From contig NZ_SCVC01000012.1 in the NCBI RefSeq assembly GCF_004297405.1, positions 186,001 to 250,000 on the forward strand: a stretch of DNA of 64,000 nucleotides, written 5' to 3'. Within the stretch, counting starts at the first letter, position 1; each line of letters opens with the position of its first letter. The notes beneath the pieces were generated by a model. That model saw only the letters and a program-made list of their open reading frames with translations. It did no database searches and had not been told where the DNA came from. Shown here in pieces: positions 56,407 through 63,840 of this stretch. A program made the translations under genes and the position numbers. Origin of the DNA: Reyranella sp. (lineage in GTDB: Bacteria > Pseudomonadota > Alphaproteobacteria > Reyranellales > Reyranellaceae).

Positions 56407-56871
56407 CTATTGAAGCTTTTCTGACAGATGCTTCCGGGCGCGCGATACTCGCGCCTTGAGGGTGCCGACTGAACACCCGCAGAGACTCGCTGCTTCTTCA
56501 TAGGAGAAACCACCGGCCCCCACGAGCACAAGTGCTTCGCGGGCTTGCGGGCTGAGCTTCCACAATTCGACTGAAAGCTCCTTCAGGGCGAGTGTCGCTT
56601 CCGGATTGTCGACGGCCAGAATCTGCGGCGTCGCCTCGTCGTCAATCGTCTGTGGCCGCCGGCGTTGCGTGCGCAGATCGGAGTAAAAGCGGTTGCGCAT
56701 GATGGTGAACAGCCAGCCTTTGAGATTAGTGCCAGGAGTGAACTGCTCATGCTTGTCGAGTGCAGCGAGGATGGTGTTCTGCACGAGGTCGTCGGCCGCT
56801 TCCCGGTCGCGGCACATGAACCGTGCGAAAGCGCGAAGGTCGGGCAGAAGGGCGACGATGTCGTCTTTCAT
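56407..56871 (-). CDS. Second EcfG-like ECF sigma factor
   Basis: 154 residues from the ATG at 56871. Region 2 has FARFMCRDREAADDLVQNTI and LKGWLFTIMRNRFYSDLRTQ, region 4 FSYEEAASLCGCSVGTLKAR then VSRARKHLSEKLQ. It resembles the EcfG family but lacks the N-terminal 20 residues and the C-terminal tail of the larger one. It may compete for NepR or act on a subset of promoters. It is divergent from the CsbD gene. Confidence 0.88.
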   Translation of the reverse strand: MKDDIVALLPDLRAFARFMCRDREAADDLVQNTILAALDKHEQFTPGTNLKGWLFTIMRNRFYSDLRTQRRRPQTIDDEATPQILAVDNPEATLALKELSVELWKLSPQAREALVLVGAGGFSYEEAASLCGCSVGTLKARVSRARKHLSEKLQ

Positions 56872-56922
56872 CACTGTGAATGTGGGGCGCTCAACGCCGA
56901 ACGGAAGAGAAAAACGAAGACG

Positions 56923-56948
56923 GCAACCGCATCCCGATACCGCACGTT
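56923..56948 (+). promoter_or_regulatory. Near-match EcfG-type promoter upstream of csbD
   Basis: GCAAC at 56923-56927 is followed by 17 bases and CGTT at 56945-56948. It differs from GGAAC by one base. The -10 element lies 44 bases before the csbD ATG. Two further sites at 62554 and 62780 share this GCAAC variant. Confidence 0.55.
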
Positions 56949-56992
56949 ATTTGGCCGAGCAGCTAACTATCCAACCGCTGAAGGAGTCTGTC

Positions 56993-57190
56993 ATGAACTG
57001 GGACCGTATCGAAGGCAATTGGAAGCAGGTCACCGGCAAGGTCAAGGAACAGTGGGGCAAACTCACCGATGACGACATCACGGTGATTGACGGCAAGCAG
57101 GAGCAGCTTGTCGGTCGCATCCAGGAACGCTACGGCGTAGCCAAGGACGAGGCCGAAAAGCAGGTCAATAACTGGATCGGTCGCATGTGA
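56993..57190 (+). CDS. CsbD family stress protein (cytoplasmic)
   Basis: 65 residues: MNWDRIEGNWKQVTGKVKEQ then WGKLTDDDITVIDGKQEQLV and QERYGVAKDEAEKQVNNWIG. CsbD-like proteins are strongly induced by general stress in many bacteria; their molecular function is unknown. AAGGAG precedes the ATG at 56993. A second CsbD gene with a signal peptide lies at 62835. Confidence 0.93.
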   Translation: MNWDRIEGNWKQVTGKVKEQWGKLTDDDITVIDGKQEQLVGRIQERYGVAKDEAEKQVNNWIGRM

Positions 57191-57205
57191 TGCAGCGACG
57201 GCGAG

Positions 57206-57231
57206 GGAACCACTGTGTGACCTTTCGCGTT
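57206..57231 (+). promoter_or_regulatory. EcfG-type promoter upstream of phyR
   Basis: GGAAC at 57206-57210, 17 bases, and CGTT at 57228-57231 match the general stress sigma pattern exactly. Transcription would start near 57238, giving a leader of about 175 bases before phyR that includes a long hairpin. This fits positive feedback on phyR. Confidence 0.7.
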
Positions 57232-57254
57232 ATTGCGGCCAAGTAGAGGATTTT

Positions 57255-57292
57255 GACGCCTCCCATGGAGACTGAGAGCCTTGGGAGGCGTC
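57255..57292 (+). promoter_or_regulatory. Long hairpin in the phyR leader
   Basis: GACGCCTCCC at 57255-57264 pairs perfectly with GGGAGGCGTC at 57283-57292 around an 18-base loop. It lies between the EcfG-type promoter and phyR. No U tract follows, so it is not a clear terminator. It could end the csbD message, be part of a small RNA, or shape the phyR leader. Confidence 0.5.
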
Positions 57293-57412
57293 GTCATGTC
57301 CGCTTTCGCAACTTGTCATTAGCGGGTTGTCTGCGAGCGGTGAGGGCGTAGTGTAGGCTTCCGATTCCGGGTGCTTCTCAGGATTGGACTATCGAGCGAG
57401 AGGGAGAGCGCT

Positions 57413-58216
57413 GTGGCGGAAGGGCAGGTAGCGACCAAGAAGATGTCCGAGGCGATCACGAGGACATTGCCATTCCTGCGCCGCTATGCGCGCGCAGTCA
57501 CCGGCTCCCAACAGCAGGGCGATGAATGGGTTCGCCTGTGCGCGGAAGTGGCGGTGCAACAGCCAGATCTCATTGCCGAGGCTGAGGACACGAAAGTGGG
57601 CGTATTCGCCCTGTTCCACCGGCTGCGCCAGCCATTCGGCGATATCGAGGAGGCGGCCAGCGGCGGTGAAAGCGTCAGCGGCCGACTGAAGGAATCGCTG
57701 ACCGACATGGCGCCGTTGCAGCGCCAAGTCCTGCTGCTCACCGTCCTTGAAGGATTCACTGTGGGCGATGCCGCGCACATCTTGGGCGTCGACATCGACA
57801 CCGCCGAGCGCAGCCTCGAGGAGGCGCGTCGCGAATTGCAGCGGGTCGCCTCGGTACGCGTGCTGGTGATCGAGGATGAGGCTGTGATCGCGCTCGATGT
57901 TGCGGACATCGTGCGCAACGCCGGCCATGAGGTGGTCGGTATTGCAGCGACCGAGAAGGCGGCGATCGACCTTGCCACGAAGCATTCGCCGCATCTCGTG
58001 CTGGCCGACATTCAGCTTCGCGGCGCCGACAGCGGCATTTCCGCTGTCAATCAGATCATGAAGTCAATGTCGGTGCCGGTGATCTTCGTCACCGGGTTCC
58101 CCGAACGCCTGCTGACCGGCAAACAGGTCGAGCCGGCATTCGTCATCTCCAAGCCTTTCGATCCCGATCTTCTTCGTGCGGCTATCGCGCAGGCGCTCGA
58201 TACCGTATCGATCTGA
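57413..58216 (+). CDS. phyR: Response regulator PhyR, general stress anti-anti-sigma factor
   Basis: 267 residues. The N-terminal half is a sigma-factor-like domain (ITRTLPFLRRYARAVTGSQQ; LLTVLEGFTVGDAAHILGVD) and the C-terminal half a receiver (VRVLVIEDEAVIALDVADIV, phosphoacceptor Asp in LVLADIQLRG, FVTGFPERLL, ISKPFDPD). When phosphorylated, PhyR binds NepR and frees EcfG. The GTG at 57413 is favoured because AGGGAGAG lies 6 bases upstream; an ATG 10 codons later is possible. The kinase follows 15 bases later. Confidence 0.93.
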   Translation: MAEGQVATKKMSEAITRTLPFLRRYARAVTGSQQQGDEWVRLCAEVAVQQPDLIAEAEDTKVGVFALFHRLRQPFGDIEEAASGGESVSGRLKESLTDMAPLQRQVLLLTVLEGFTVGDAAHILGVDIDTAERSLEEARRELQRVASVRVLVIEDEAVIALDVADIVRNAGHEVVGIAATEKAAIDLATKHSPHLVLADIQLRGADSGISAVNQIMKSMSVPVIFVTGFPERLLTGKQVEPAFVISKPFDPDLLRAAIAQALDTVSI

Positions 58217-58231
58217 TTGCGAGGCCGGACA

Positions 58232-59962
58232 ATGCCAGCGCGGTGGTCGCTTCGATCCACGCTGGTGGCGCTTGCGGCGCTGACTCTCCTGCCGATCCTC
58301 GGGCTTGCCGCCTGGCAAGCCAACAAGGCGCAAACGGACAGGGCGGCGCTGCAGGATGCCGGGCTGGTCGCCGCTGGCGATCTTGTCGTTGCTCGCTACG
58401 GCGAGCTCATTGAAGCATCGCGCCGCATGCTCTCGGCAGCATGCACGGCCGATCCGGTGCGGCAGAGCGCAAGTACCCAGCCGGAACCGGCCGATGTCAG
58501 CCGCTGCGAAGCCTACTTCGTGCGGGTACTCGGAGCGGCGCCTGCGCAATACTCCGTCATTCTGGTGACGGACGATCAGGGAGTGGCGCGTTGCGCCAGC
58601 CAACCAACTGCGGTGGGCATTAGTCTCGCCGATCGTGATGTCTTCCAGAAGGTCCGTTCCGCCGGAGGATTCTCCATCGGCGAACAGATCGCCAGCCGCA
58701 TCGGGCCGCACACCGTCATTCCCGTAGCTCTTCCGATCACGAGTGATGGGGCCTTTCGTGGCATGTGTGCTGTCGGGATCACCCTCAAAGCGCTCGCCGA
58801 CGTGGCAGCGATCGCACCGCCAATGGGGTCGATTGGTACGGCCATGATTGCCCGTGACGGGGCGACGATCGGCGGTGATCCGGCGGCGATGCGCCGGCTG
58901 CCGATGCCGTCACGCTTGGCGGCCTCGATCACCGGCGATCAGTCGAGTTTTTCAGACTATGGGCGAGATGGCTTGCTCTATGAGTTTCGTCTCCGACCGA
59001 TCACAGGCAGCGCGCTCTATGCGGTGACGTCTGCGCCGATTGCTGAAGGTATCGCTGCTTTCGCCGGTAGCTGGGCGGTGCTCGCGTTGACGGCCCTGGC
59101 GCTCGCTTTGGTGTTGCTGACCGTCTGGCTGGGAGCCGATCGCTGGTGCGTGCAGCCGTTACGCTACATCCAGACCTATGCCGAAAGAGTGGCGCGCGGC
59201 GAAGAGATCAAGTTCGCACCACCCCATTCCTGGTCGCCGGAAATGGCCTCGATCGGGGCCGGCGTCTCGGCCATGGCAGAAGCGATCGCCAGCCGCGAAG
59301 CCGAACTGCGGGCGGGCCTCGAACAGCGCGACCACATGTTGCGCGAGATCCATCATCGCGTGAAGAACAACCTTCAGATGATTTCGAGCCTGCTGAATCT
59401 CCAGGCAGGCGAAATCAGATCGCCGCGCATACGGCGTTTCTTTGGCGATGCACAAAACCGTGTGCTGACGCTCTCGATCCTGCACCGGCATCTCTACGAG
59501 CGTTCGAGCTGGTCGCTGGTCGATTTCCAGCAGTTCATCAGCGACCTCGTGAGGCAGCTTTCCGTGGGCCGCCGGAGTGCCGAACGACAGGCGCCGCGCT
59601 ACCATATCCGCGCGCCGATCATGGCGGTGGGGCCCGACACGGCAATTCCGGTCGGCCTGATCGTCACTGAGGCTGTGAGCATCGCCCTCAACCATGACTT
59701 CGCAGGTGTTGCGTCACCGGAAGTGCGGATCGAGGCGATCGAAAGCGACGGACAGGTGGAACTGGTGATCGAGGACAACGGCACAGGACAAGACACCGGC
59801 ACTCTGGGACCTGATGGTCGCGGTGGCTTCGGTCTCTCCCTGATCCGCGGTCTGGCCATGCAGCTCGGCGGTGAAGCTGTGATCTCCACCAAGGAGGGAG
59901 GAGGCAGCCGCATAGCCGTTACCTTCCCGGCGCCCGGCGCCGACGAGGCGGAGGATGCCTAG
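58232..59962 (+). CDS. Membrane sensor histidine kinase (HisKA_2 type) with an atypical N box
   Basis: 576 residues. Two membrane helices (about 10-28 and 275-300) flank a double-Cache-like sensor domain with a conserved disulfide-type cysteine pair. A HAMP-like segment is followed by the phosphoacceptor box LREIHHRVKNNLQMISSLLN. The ATP-binding domain has a good G1 box (IEDNGTGQD) and G2 (GFGLSLI), but the N box reads GLIVTEAVSIALNHDF where relatives have GLIVNELVTNALKHAF. The asparagine that holds magnesium is Ile near residue 484. This class phosphorylates PhyR. Confidence 0.88.
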   Translation: MPARWSLRSTLVALAALTLLPILGLAAWQANKAQTDRAALQDAGLVAAGDLVVARYGELIEASRRMLSAACTADPVRQSASTQPEPADVSRCEAYFVRVLGAAPAQYSVILVTDDQGVARCASQPTAVGISLADRDVFQKVRSAGGFSIGEQIASRIGPHTVIPVALPITSDGAFRGMCAVGITLKALADVAAIAPPMGSIGTAMIARDGATIGGDPAAMRRLPMPSRLAASITGDQSSFSDYGRDGLLYEFRLRPITGSALYAVTSAPIAEGIAAFAGSWAVLALTALALALVLLTVWLGADRWCVQPLRYIQTYAERVARGEEIKFAPPHSWSPEMASIGAGVSAMAEAIASREAELRAGLEQRDHMLREIHHRVKNNLQMISSLLNLQAGEIRSPRIRRFFGDAQNRVLTLSILHRHLYERSSWSLVDFQQFISDLVRQLSVGRRSAERQAPRYHIRAPIMAVGPDTAIPVGLIVTEAVSIALNHDFAGVASPEVRIEAIESDGQVELVIEDNGTGQDTGTLGPDGRGGFGLSLIRGLAMQLGGEAVISTKEGGGSRIAVTFPAPGADEAEDA

Positions 59963-62537
59963 CCTCCTCAAGTCCGCACGCTCGACCGGCATCATCGTCG
60001 GCCTGACGATCGCCGTGCTGATTGCGAGCGGCATTATGCTCGCCATCACTCATTCCAAGTCGGCGGCTCGGCAACAACGGCTTGTCGTCAGCAATTATGA
60101 GACCATGGCGCTGATGCGCGACATGGTGATCGCGCTGCAGGATGCCGAGATCGGCCAGCGCGGCTATCTGCTGTCCGGTGATGCGACCCGGCTGGAACCC
60201 TATGAGCGCGCGCGCGTACGGATCGAATCGGGATTGCGGCAGCTAGAGGCGTCGGTCGCCGGCAATCTCGACGCCACGCGACAGTATCGCGAGTTCGCCG
60301 CTCTCGCCGGCGACAAGCTCGAGCAGCTCAATGCCACGGTCGGCGCCTATCAGCTCTATGGTCGCGACGCCGCGCTGGCCCTCGACCGAACGGGCGCCGG
60401 ACGGGCAATGATGGGGCAGGTCCGCCTGCTGGGGGATTCCTTCGTCGAAGGACAGCGCCTTCTGCTGGCCAGTCAGCTCGCGGCGCTGCGCTCGGAACAG
60501 GAGCAGGCCGACATTGCCGGGCTCCTTGTCATGGCCGGCGCCTTCATGTGCCTGGTCGCCGGCATCTATATCGTTGTCAGCGGCGCTGGCCGGCTGGAGC
60601 GAACCCAGCAGGATCTGACGGCCAGATCACGACTGCTTCAGACGACGCTCGAGAGCCTTCAGGACCCGATCTTCGTGCTCGATGCCGCGGGGACGGTCGT
60701 CGCCTGGAATCGGGCGTTTACTCAACTTGCGCAGTGGGATCCGCTCAGGCAAGCCCCTCCGACGCGCGACCAGTTGCTGTCAGACCGCTCGCCCGCAACC
60801 CGCGCCCTGTTGCAGCCACTTGGTCTTGGGACGGCACCAGCCGATGCGGCCTCTGTCGATCGCTCGTCAGTCGTGCGGGTGTCGCACGACGGCCGGGACT
60901 TCGAAGTCTATCGCGGCGAGATGGAGGGCGGCGGCGACGTCATTCGCTGCGTTGACATCACGGAAAAGCTGCGCGACGAGACGGCGCTGCGCCAAGGTCA
61001 GAAAATGGAAGCGACGGGCCAACTCACGGGAGGCATGGCGCATGACTTCAACAACATCCTGCAGGTCATTAGAGCCAATCTCGATCTTCTGAGGGGCGAA
61101 CTCAGTGGTCACGAGGCGGCTTTGGCGCGCCTTCAGACCGCGACGGCGGCGGCTGAGCGCGGGGCGAGACTCACGTTGCAGCTGTTGGCGTTCGCCCGTC
61201 GCCAGCCACTGGCGCCGCAACCCACGAACGTGGCGCAGTTGATCGGTGACCTCGCCGATTTGTTGCGTCACTCCTTGGGCGAGCGCATCGCCATCGAATT
61301 CAAGGTTGCCGAAGATCCCTGGAACGCCAGGATCGATCCGAGCCAACTCGAGAACGCTATCCTGAACCTCGCCATCAATGCGCGCGATGCCATGCCGGAC
61401 GGCGGCACCGTGCGGGTCGAGGTCTCGAACGCCACTTTGGATCGTCGCTACGCCGCGCTGCATCCCGATGTGACGCCAGGTCCTTATGTGCTGATGGACG
61501 TTAGCGATACTGGCATCGGCATGCCGCCGGAGGTCGTGGCACAGGCGTTCGACCCCTTCTTCACGACCAAGCGCGATGGCAAGGGGACTGGGCTGGGACT
61601 CAGCATGGTCTACGGATTCGTGCGCCAGTCGAACGGCCACATCCGGATTGACAGCGCGATCGGGCAGGGCACCAGCGTGAAGCTCTATCTGCCGCGGACA
61701 CAGGATCCGGTCGTCGAGGAAGATCAAACTGTGGTTACTGTTCTGACGGGCAGCGAGCGCATCCTGGTTGTCGAGGACAGCGACGATGTTCGGCGCGCTG
61801 TCGTTGATATGCTCACCGGCTGGGGGTATCGCGTCGTGGCGGCGGAGAACCCCGATGTTGCGGTAGCACTGTTCGAGAAGGACCCGAACTTCGACCTGTT
61901 GTTCACCGACATTGTAATGCCCGGCACGATGACGGCGATCGAACTCGCCGAACTGGTTCAGAAAAAACGACCGGGAATTGCCGTTCTGTTGACCTCGGGT
62001 TTCGCGCGCGATCTCGTGCCGGACTTCAGCCGAACCGGCTATCCGCTGATTACCAAACCCTACAGTAGCGAAGCGCTCGCCACTCGGGTGCGTGCGGCTC
62101 TGGCGGCCCGCCGGCCACGCGTTGCACCCTTGCCAGAACCAACGCCAACGCCGGCTCCGGCATCGTCTCTTGCCGACCACCCCAGGCGAATACTCCTGGT
62201 GGAGGACGAGATCGTGCTGCGCATGTCGACGACCGATATGCTGGCGCAAATGGGCTGCGTCGTGTCGGGCGTCGGGACGGGCGAACAGGCGCTGGAAATG
62301 CTGGCAACAGATGGCAAGTTCGACCTTCTCCTGACCGACCTCGGACTGCCGGGCATGAGTGGCGAGGAACTGGCAAGCCAGGTGCGCCAGCAATTTCCGA
62401 TGCTGCCTGTGGTGATCGCCAGCGGCTACGGCCCCTCGGCGCCGCTGCTAGAAGGCACACAGTTCATTTCCAAACCCTATTCGGCCATCGACCTTCAGCA
62501 GGCTCTGGATCACGCGATTAGAAAGGCAGCAGCCTGA
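59955..62537 (+). CDS. Hybrid sensor histidine kinase with two receiver domains
   Basis: 860 residues. Order: membrane helix (15-33), CHASE3-like helical sensor (about 40-180) and second helix (190-212), PAS-like segment (220-330), HisKA with GGMAHDFNNILQVIRANLDL (about 358-380), HATPase with a normal N box (LNLAINARDAMPDG) and GTGLGLSMVYGF. Then receiver one (ILVVEDSDDVRRAVVDML, Asp in LLFTDIVMPG) and receiver two (ILLVEDEIVLRMSTTDML, Asp in LLLTDLGLPG). No Hpt domain. The start overlaps the preceding kinase by 8 bases. Confidence 0.9.
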   Translation: MPSLLKSARSTGIIVGLTIAVLIASGIMLAITHSKSAARQQRLVVSNYETMALMRDMVIALQDAEIGQRGYLLSGDATRLEPYERARVRIESGLRQLEASVAGNLDATRQYREFAALAGDKLEQLNATVGAYQLYGRDAALALDRTGAGRAMMGQVRLLGDSFVEGQRLLLASQLAALRSEQEQADIAGLLVMAGAFMCLVAGIYIVVSGAGRLERTQQDLTARSRLLQTTLESLQDPIFVLDAAGTVVAWNRAFTQLAQWDPLRQAPPTRDQLLSDRSPATRALLQPLGLGTAPADAASVDRSSVVRVSHDGRDFEVYRGEMEGGGDVIRCVDITEKLRDETALRQGQKMEATGQLTGGMAHDFNNILQVIRANLDLLRGELSGHEAALARLQTATAAAERGARLTLQLLAFARRQPLAPQPTNVAQLIGDLADLLRHSLGERIAIEFKVAEDPWNARIDPSQLENAILNLAINARDAMPDGGTVRVEVSNATLDRRYAALHPDVTPGPYVLMDVSDTGIGMPPEVVAQAFDPFFTTKRDGKGTGLGLSMVYGFVRQSNGHIRIDSAIGQGTSVKLYLPRTQDPVVEEDQTVVTVLTGSERILVVEDSDDVRRAVVDMLTGWGYRVVAAENPDVAVALFEKDPNFDLLFTDIVMPGTMTAIELAELVQKKRPGIAVLLTSGFARDLVPDFSRTGYPLITKPYSSEALATRVRAALAARRPRVAPLPEPTPTPAPASSLADHPRRILLVEDEIVLRMSTTDMLAQMGCVVSGVGTGEQALEMLATDGKFDLLLTDLGLPGMSGEELASQVRQQFPMLPVVIASGYGPSAPLLEGTQFISKPYSAIDLQQALDHAIRKAAA

Positions 62538-62553
62538 TTTCGCGTGGCGCGTG

Positions 62554-62578
62554 CAACCTGGGCCGTTATGTGGCGTTC
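62554..62578 (+). promoter_or_regulatory. Near-match EcfG-type promoter upstream of a 52-residue protein
   Basis: GCAAC at 62554-62558, 16 bases, and CGTT at 62575-62578. It is one base from the EcfG pattern and ends 38 bases before the ATG at 62617. It lies just after the hybrid kinase stop. Confidence 0.5.
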
Positions 62579-62616
62579 CTTCCATAGAGGGGACGTCAAC
62601 GGCTGGAGGGGCGATC

Positions 62617-62775
62617 ATGGAGTCCAGGCAAGTTCCTGACCTTACGCAGGCGTCGAACATGTCGTCCGACGAAGCATCCCGCAGTCCGCTGGCCGGTGAA
62701 CTGTTGGACCTCTATGTCGCGATGACCATCGTCATCCCGTTGGCCTTCCTCCTGAAATCGCTGTGGCCTTCCTGA
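62617..62775 (+). CDS. Small single-pass membrane protein in the stress cluster
   Basis: 52 residues. A polar N terminus (MESRQVPDLTQASNMSSDEA) leads to one helix LYVAMTIVIPLAFLLKSLW near the C terminus. No family is recognised. CTGGAGGGG precedes the ATG at 62617. A GCAAC-type stress promoter is upstream, which suggests that it belongs to the EcfG regulon. Confidence 0.7.
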   Translation: MESRQVPDLTQASNMSSDEASRSPLAGELLDLYVAMTIVIPLAFLLKSLWPS

Positions 62776-62779
62776 GGCG

Positions 62780-62804
62780 GCAACCTCGGCTGTTGCGCTT
62801 CGTT
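62780..62804 (+). promoter_or_regulatory. Near-match EcfG-type promoter upstream of exported CsbD
   Basis: GGCAAC at 62779-62784 (core GCAAC from 62780), 16 bases, and CGTT at 62801-62804. It lies 30 bases before the ATG at 62835, immediately after the preceding stop. The same GGCAAC variant occurs before the other csbD gene. Confidence 0.6.
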
Positions 62805-62834
62805 GTTGGCACGATGATTCACAAGGAGGTTTCG

Positions 62835-63155
62835 ATGCGGTCACTCGCTATTCTCGCCGCTTGCGCAGGCCTTGCCGTCGGCGCGCTCCCTGTCGCCGTG
62901 CATGCGCAGGCATCGGGGCAAACGACCACCCAGAACGACGCCAAGACAATCTGGGAGAAGTTCAAGGGCAGCTGGAGTCAGACCAAGGGCGCGGTGAAGG
63001 AGCAATGGGGCAAGCTCACCGACGATGATCTGCTTGCCATCGAGGGGCGCCGCGATCAGCTCGTCGGCAAAATCCAGACTCGCTACGGCATCACCAAGGA
63101 AGAGGCCGAAGCCCAGGTGAGCACGTGGGAGCAGCGTCGCTATCGCGACATGTAG
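62835..63155 (+). CDS. CsbD-like protein with signal peptide (exported)
   Basis: 106 residues. A clear signal peptide (RSLAILAACAGLAVGALPVA, cut near VHA-QA) precedes a CsbD domain: WEKFKGSWSQTKGAVKEQWG, then LTDDDLLAIEGRRDQLVGKI and YGITKEEAEAQVSTW. Twelve residues (VKEQWGKLTDDD) are identical to the cytoplasmic CsbD at 56993. This would place a CsbD protein in the periplasm. A perfect AAGGAGGT lies 6 bases before the ATG. Confidence 0.9.
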   Translation: MRSLAILAACAGLAVGALPVAVHAQASGQTTTQNDAKTIWEKFKGSWSQTKGAVKEQWGKLTDDDLLAIEGRRDQLVGKIQTRYGITKEEAEAQVSTWEQRRYRDM

Positions 63156-63186
63156 AGCGACGGCGAACGTGCTGAAGGAGAACAAC

Positions 63187-63738
63187 ATGAAGCGTCACAT
63201 CCATCTTGCGACGCTTACTGCGCTGGGAATGGTCATGGCAACGGCCGCGGCTGCCCAGGTCCCGCAGTTCCGTGATGAAAAGACAGGCAAGGTTTGGACG
63301 CCGGAAAACGTCAGCAAGGATAACCAGACCCTTCAGCAGCAGGCGGCCGTGCCCGCATCCCCCGCGGACAGGGCATTCGATCCCAACAGCCAGACCGTGA
63401 CAATGCCGCCCGTGATCCAACGGCCGCGTGGCAACTTGATGGGAACCGTTCCCATCACTGCCGGCCCGACGGTGCCGATCGCTACGCTTGACGGCGCGTG
63501 GCTGCAGGCGGTGCCCCAACAGAATTGGCTGTCGGTGATCTATGTCACGAACAACAGCGCCGGCGTCATCGATGCCGTCGTGAGTTGCATGTTCACCAAT
63601 GGCGATCGACCGGTGCAGGAAGTGCGCGTCGTGGCACAACCTGCGGGACCGGGCGAACGCTGGGGCATGCCGGTCTATGGTCCACGCGTCGAAATCTTCG
63701 TCGATCGTGTGACTTGTCGGTTGTTGTCGCCGCCGTAG
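63187..63738 (+). CDS. Secreted protein of unknown function, paralogue B
   Basis: 183 residues with a signal peptide (HLATLTALGMVMATAAAAQ). The mature chain has PQFRDEKTGKVWTPENVS, DRAFDPNSQ, VIQRPRG, SCMFTNGDRPVQEVRV and VYGPRVEIFVDRVTCRLLSP. These blocks match paralogue A at 53455, 10 kb upstream, including both cysteines. It lies 31 bases after the exported CsbD and is likely in the same transcript. Function unknown. Confidence 0.85.
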   Translation: MKRHIHLATLTALGMVMATAAAAQVPQFRDEKTGKVWTPENVSKDNQTLQQQAAVPASPADRAFDPNSQTVTMPPVIQRPRGNLMGTVPITAGPTVPIATLDGAWLQAVPQQNWLSVIYVTNNSAGVIDAVVSCMFTNGDRPVQEVRVVAQPAGPGERWGMPVYGPRVEIFVDRVTCRLLSPP

Positions 63739-63746
63739 AGCCATCT

Positions 63747-63782
63747 CCGGCCCTGTTTCGACCTGCGGTGAAACAGGGCCGG
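63747..63782. terminator. 13-base perfect hairpin after the secreted protein gene
   Basis: CCGGCCCTGTTTC at 63747-63759 pairs perfectly with GAAACAGGGCCGG at 63770-63782 around a 10-base loop. It lies 9 bases after the stop of paralogue B. No T run follows, so it may block exonucleases or work with Rho instead of being a simple terminator. Confidence 0.6.
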
Positions 63783-63840
63783 GTGTATCGCTTCCGTACA
63801 AAGCCCGCTACTTTCGCGCCTCGGGGAAGAGGAACAGCGA

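Noticed and set aside
57241-57310. The 10-base hairpin before phyR as an intrinsic terminator
   Set aside because: No T run follows on either strand; TTTT precedes the stem on the plus strand, which is the wrong side for plus-strand termination. It is kept as a hairpin of unclear role.
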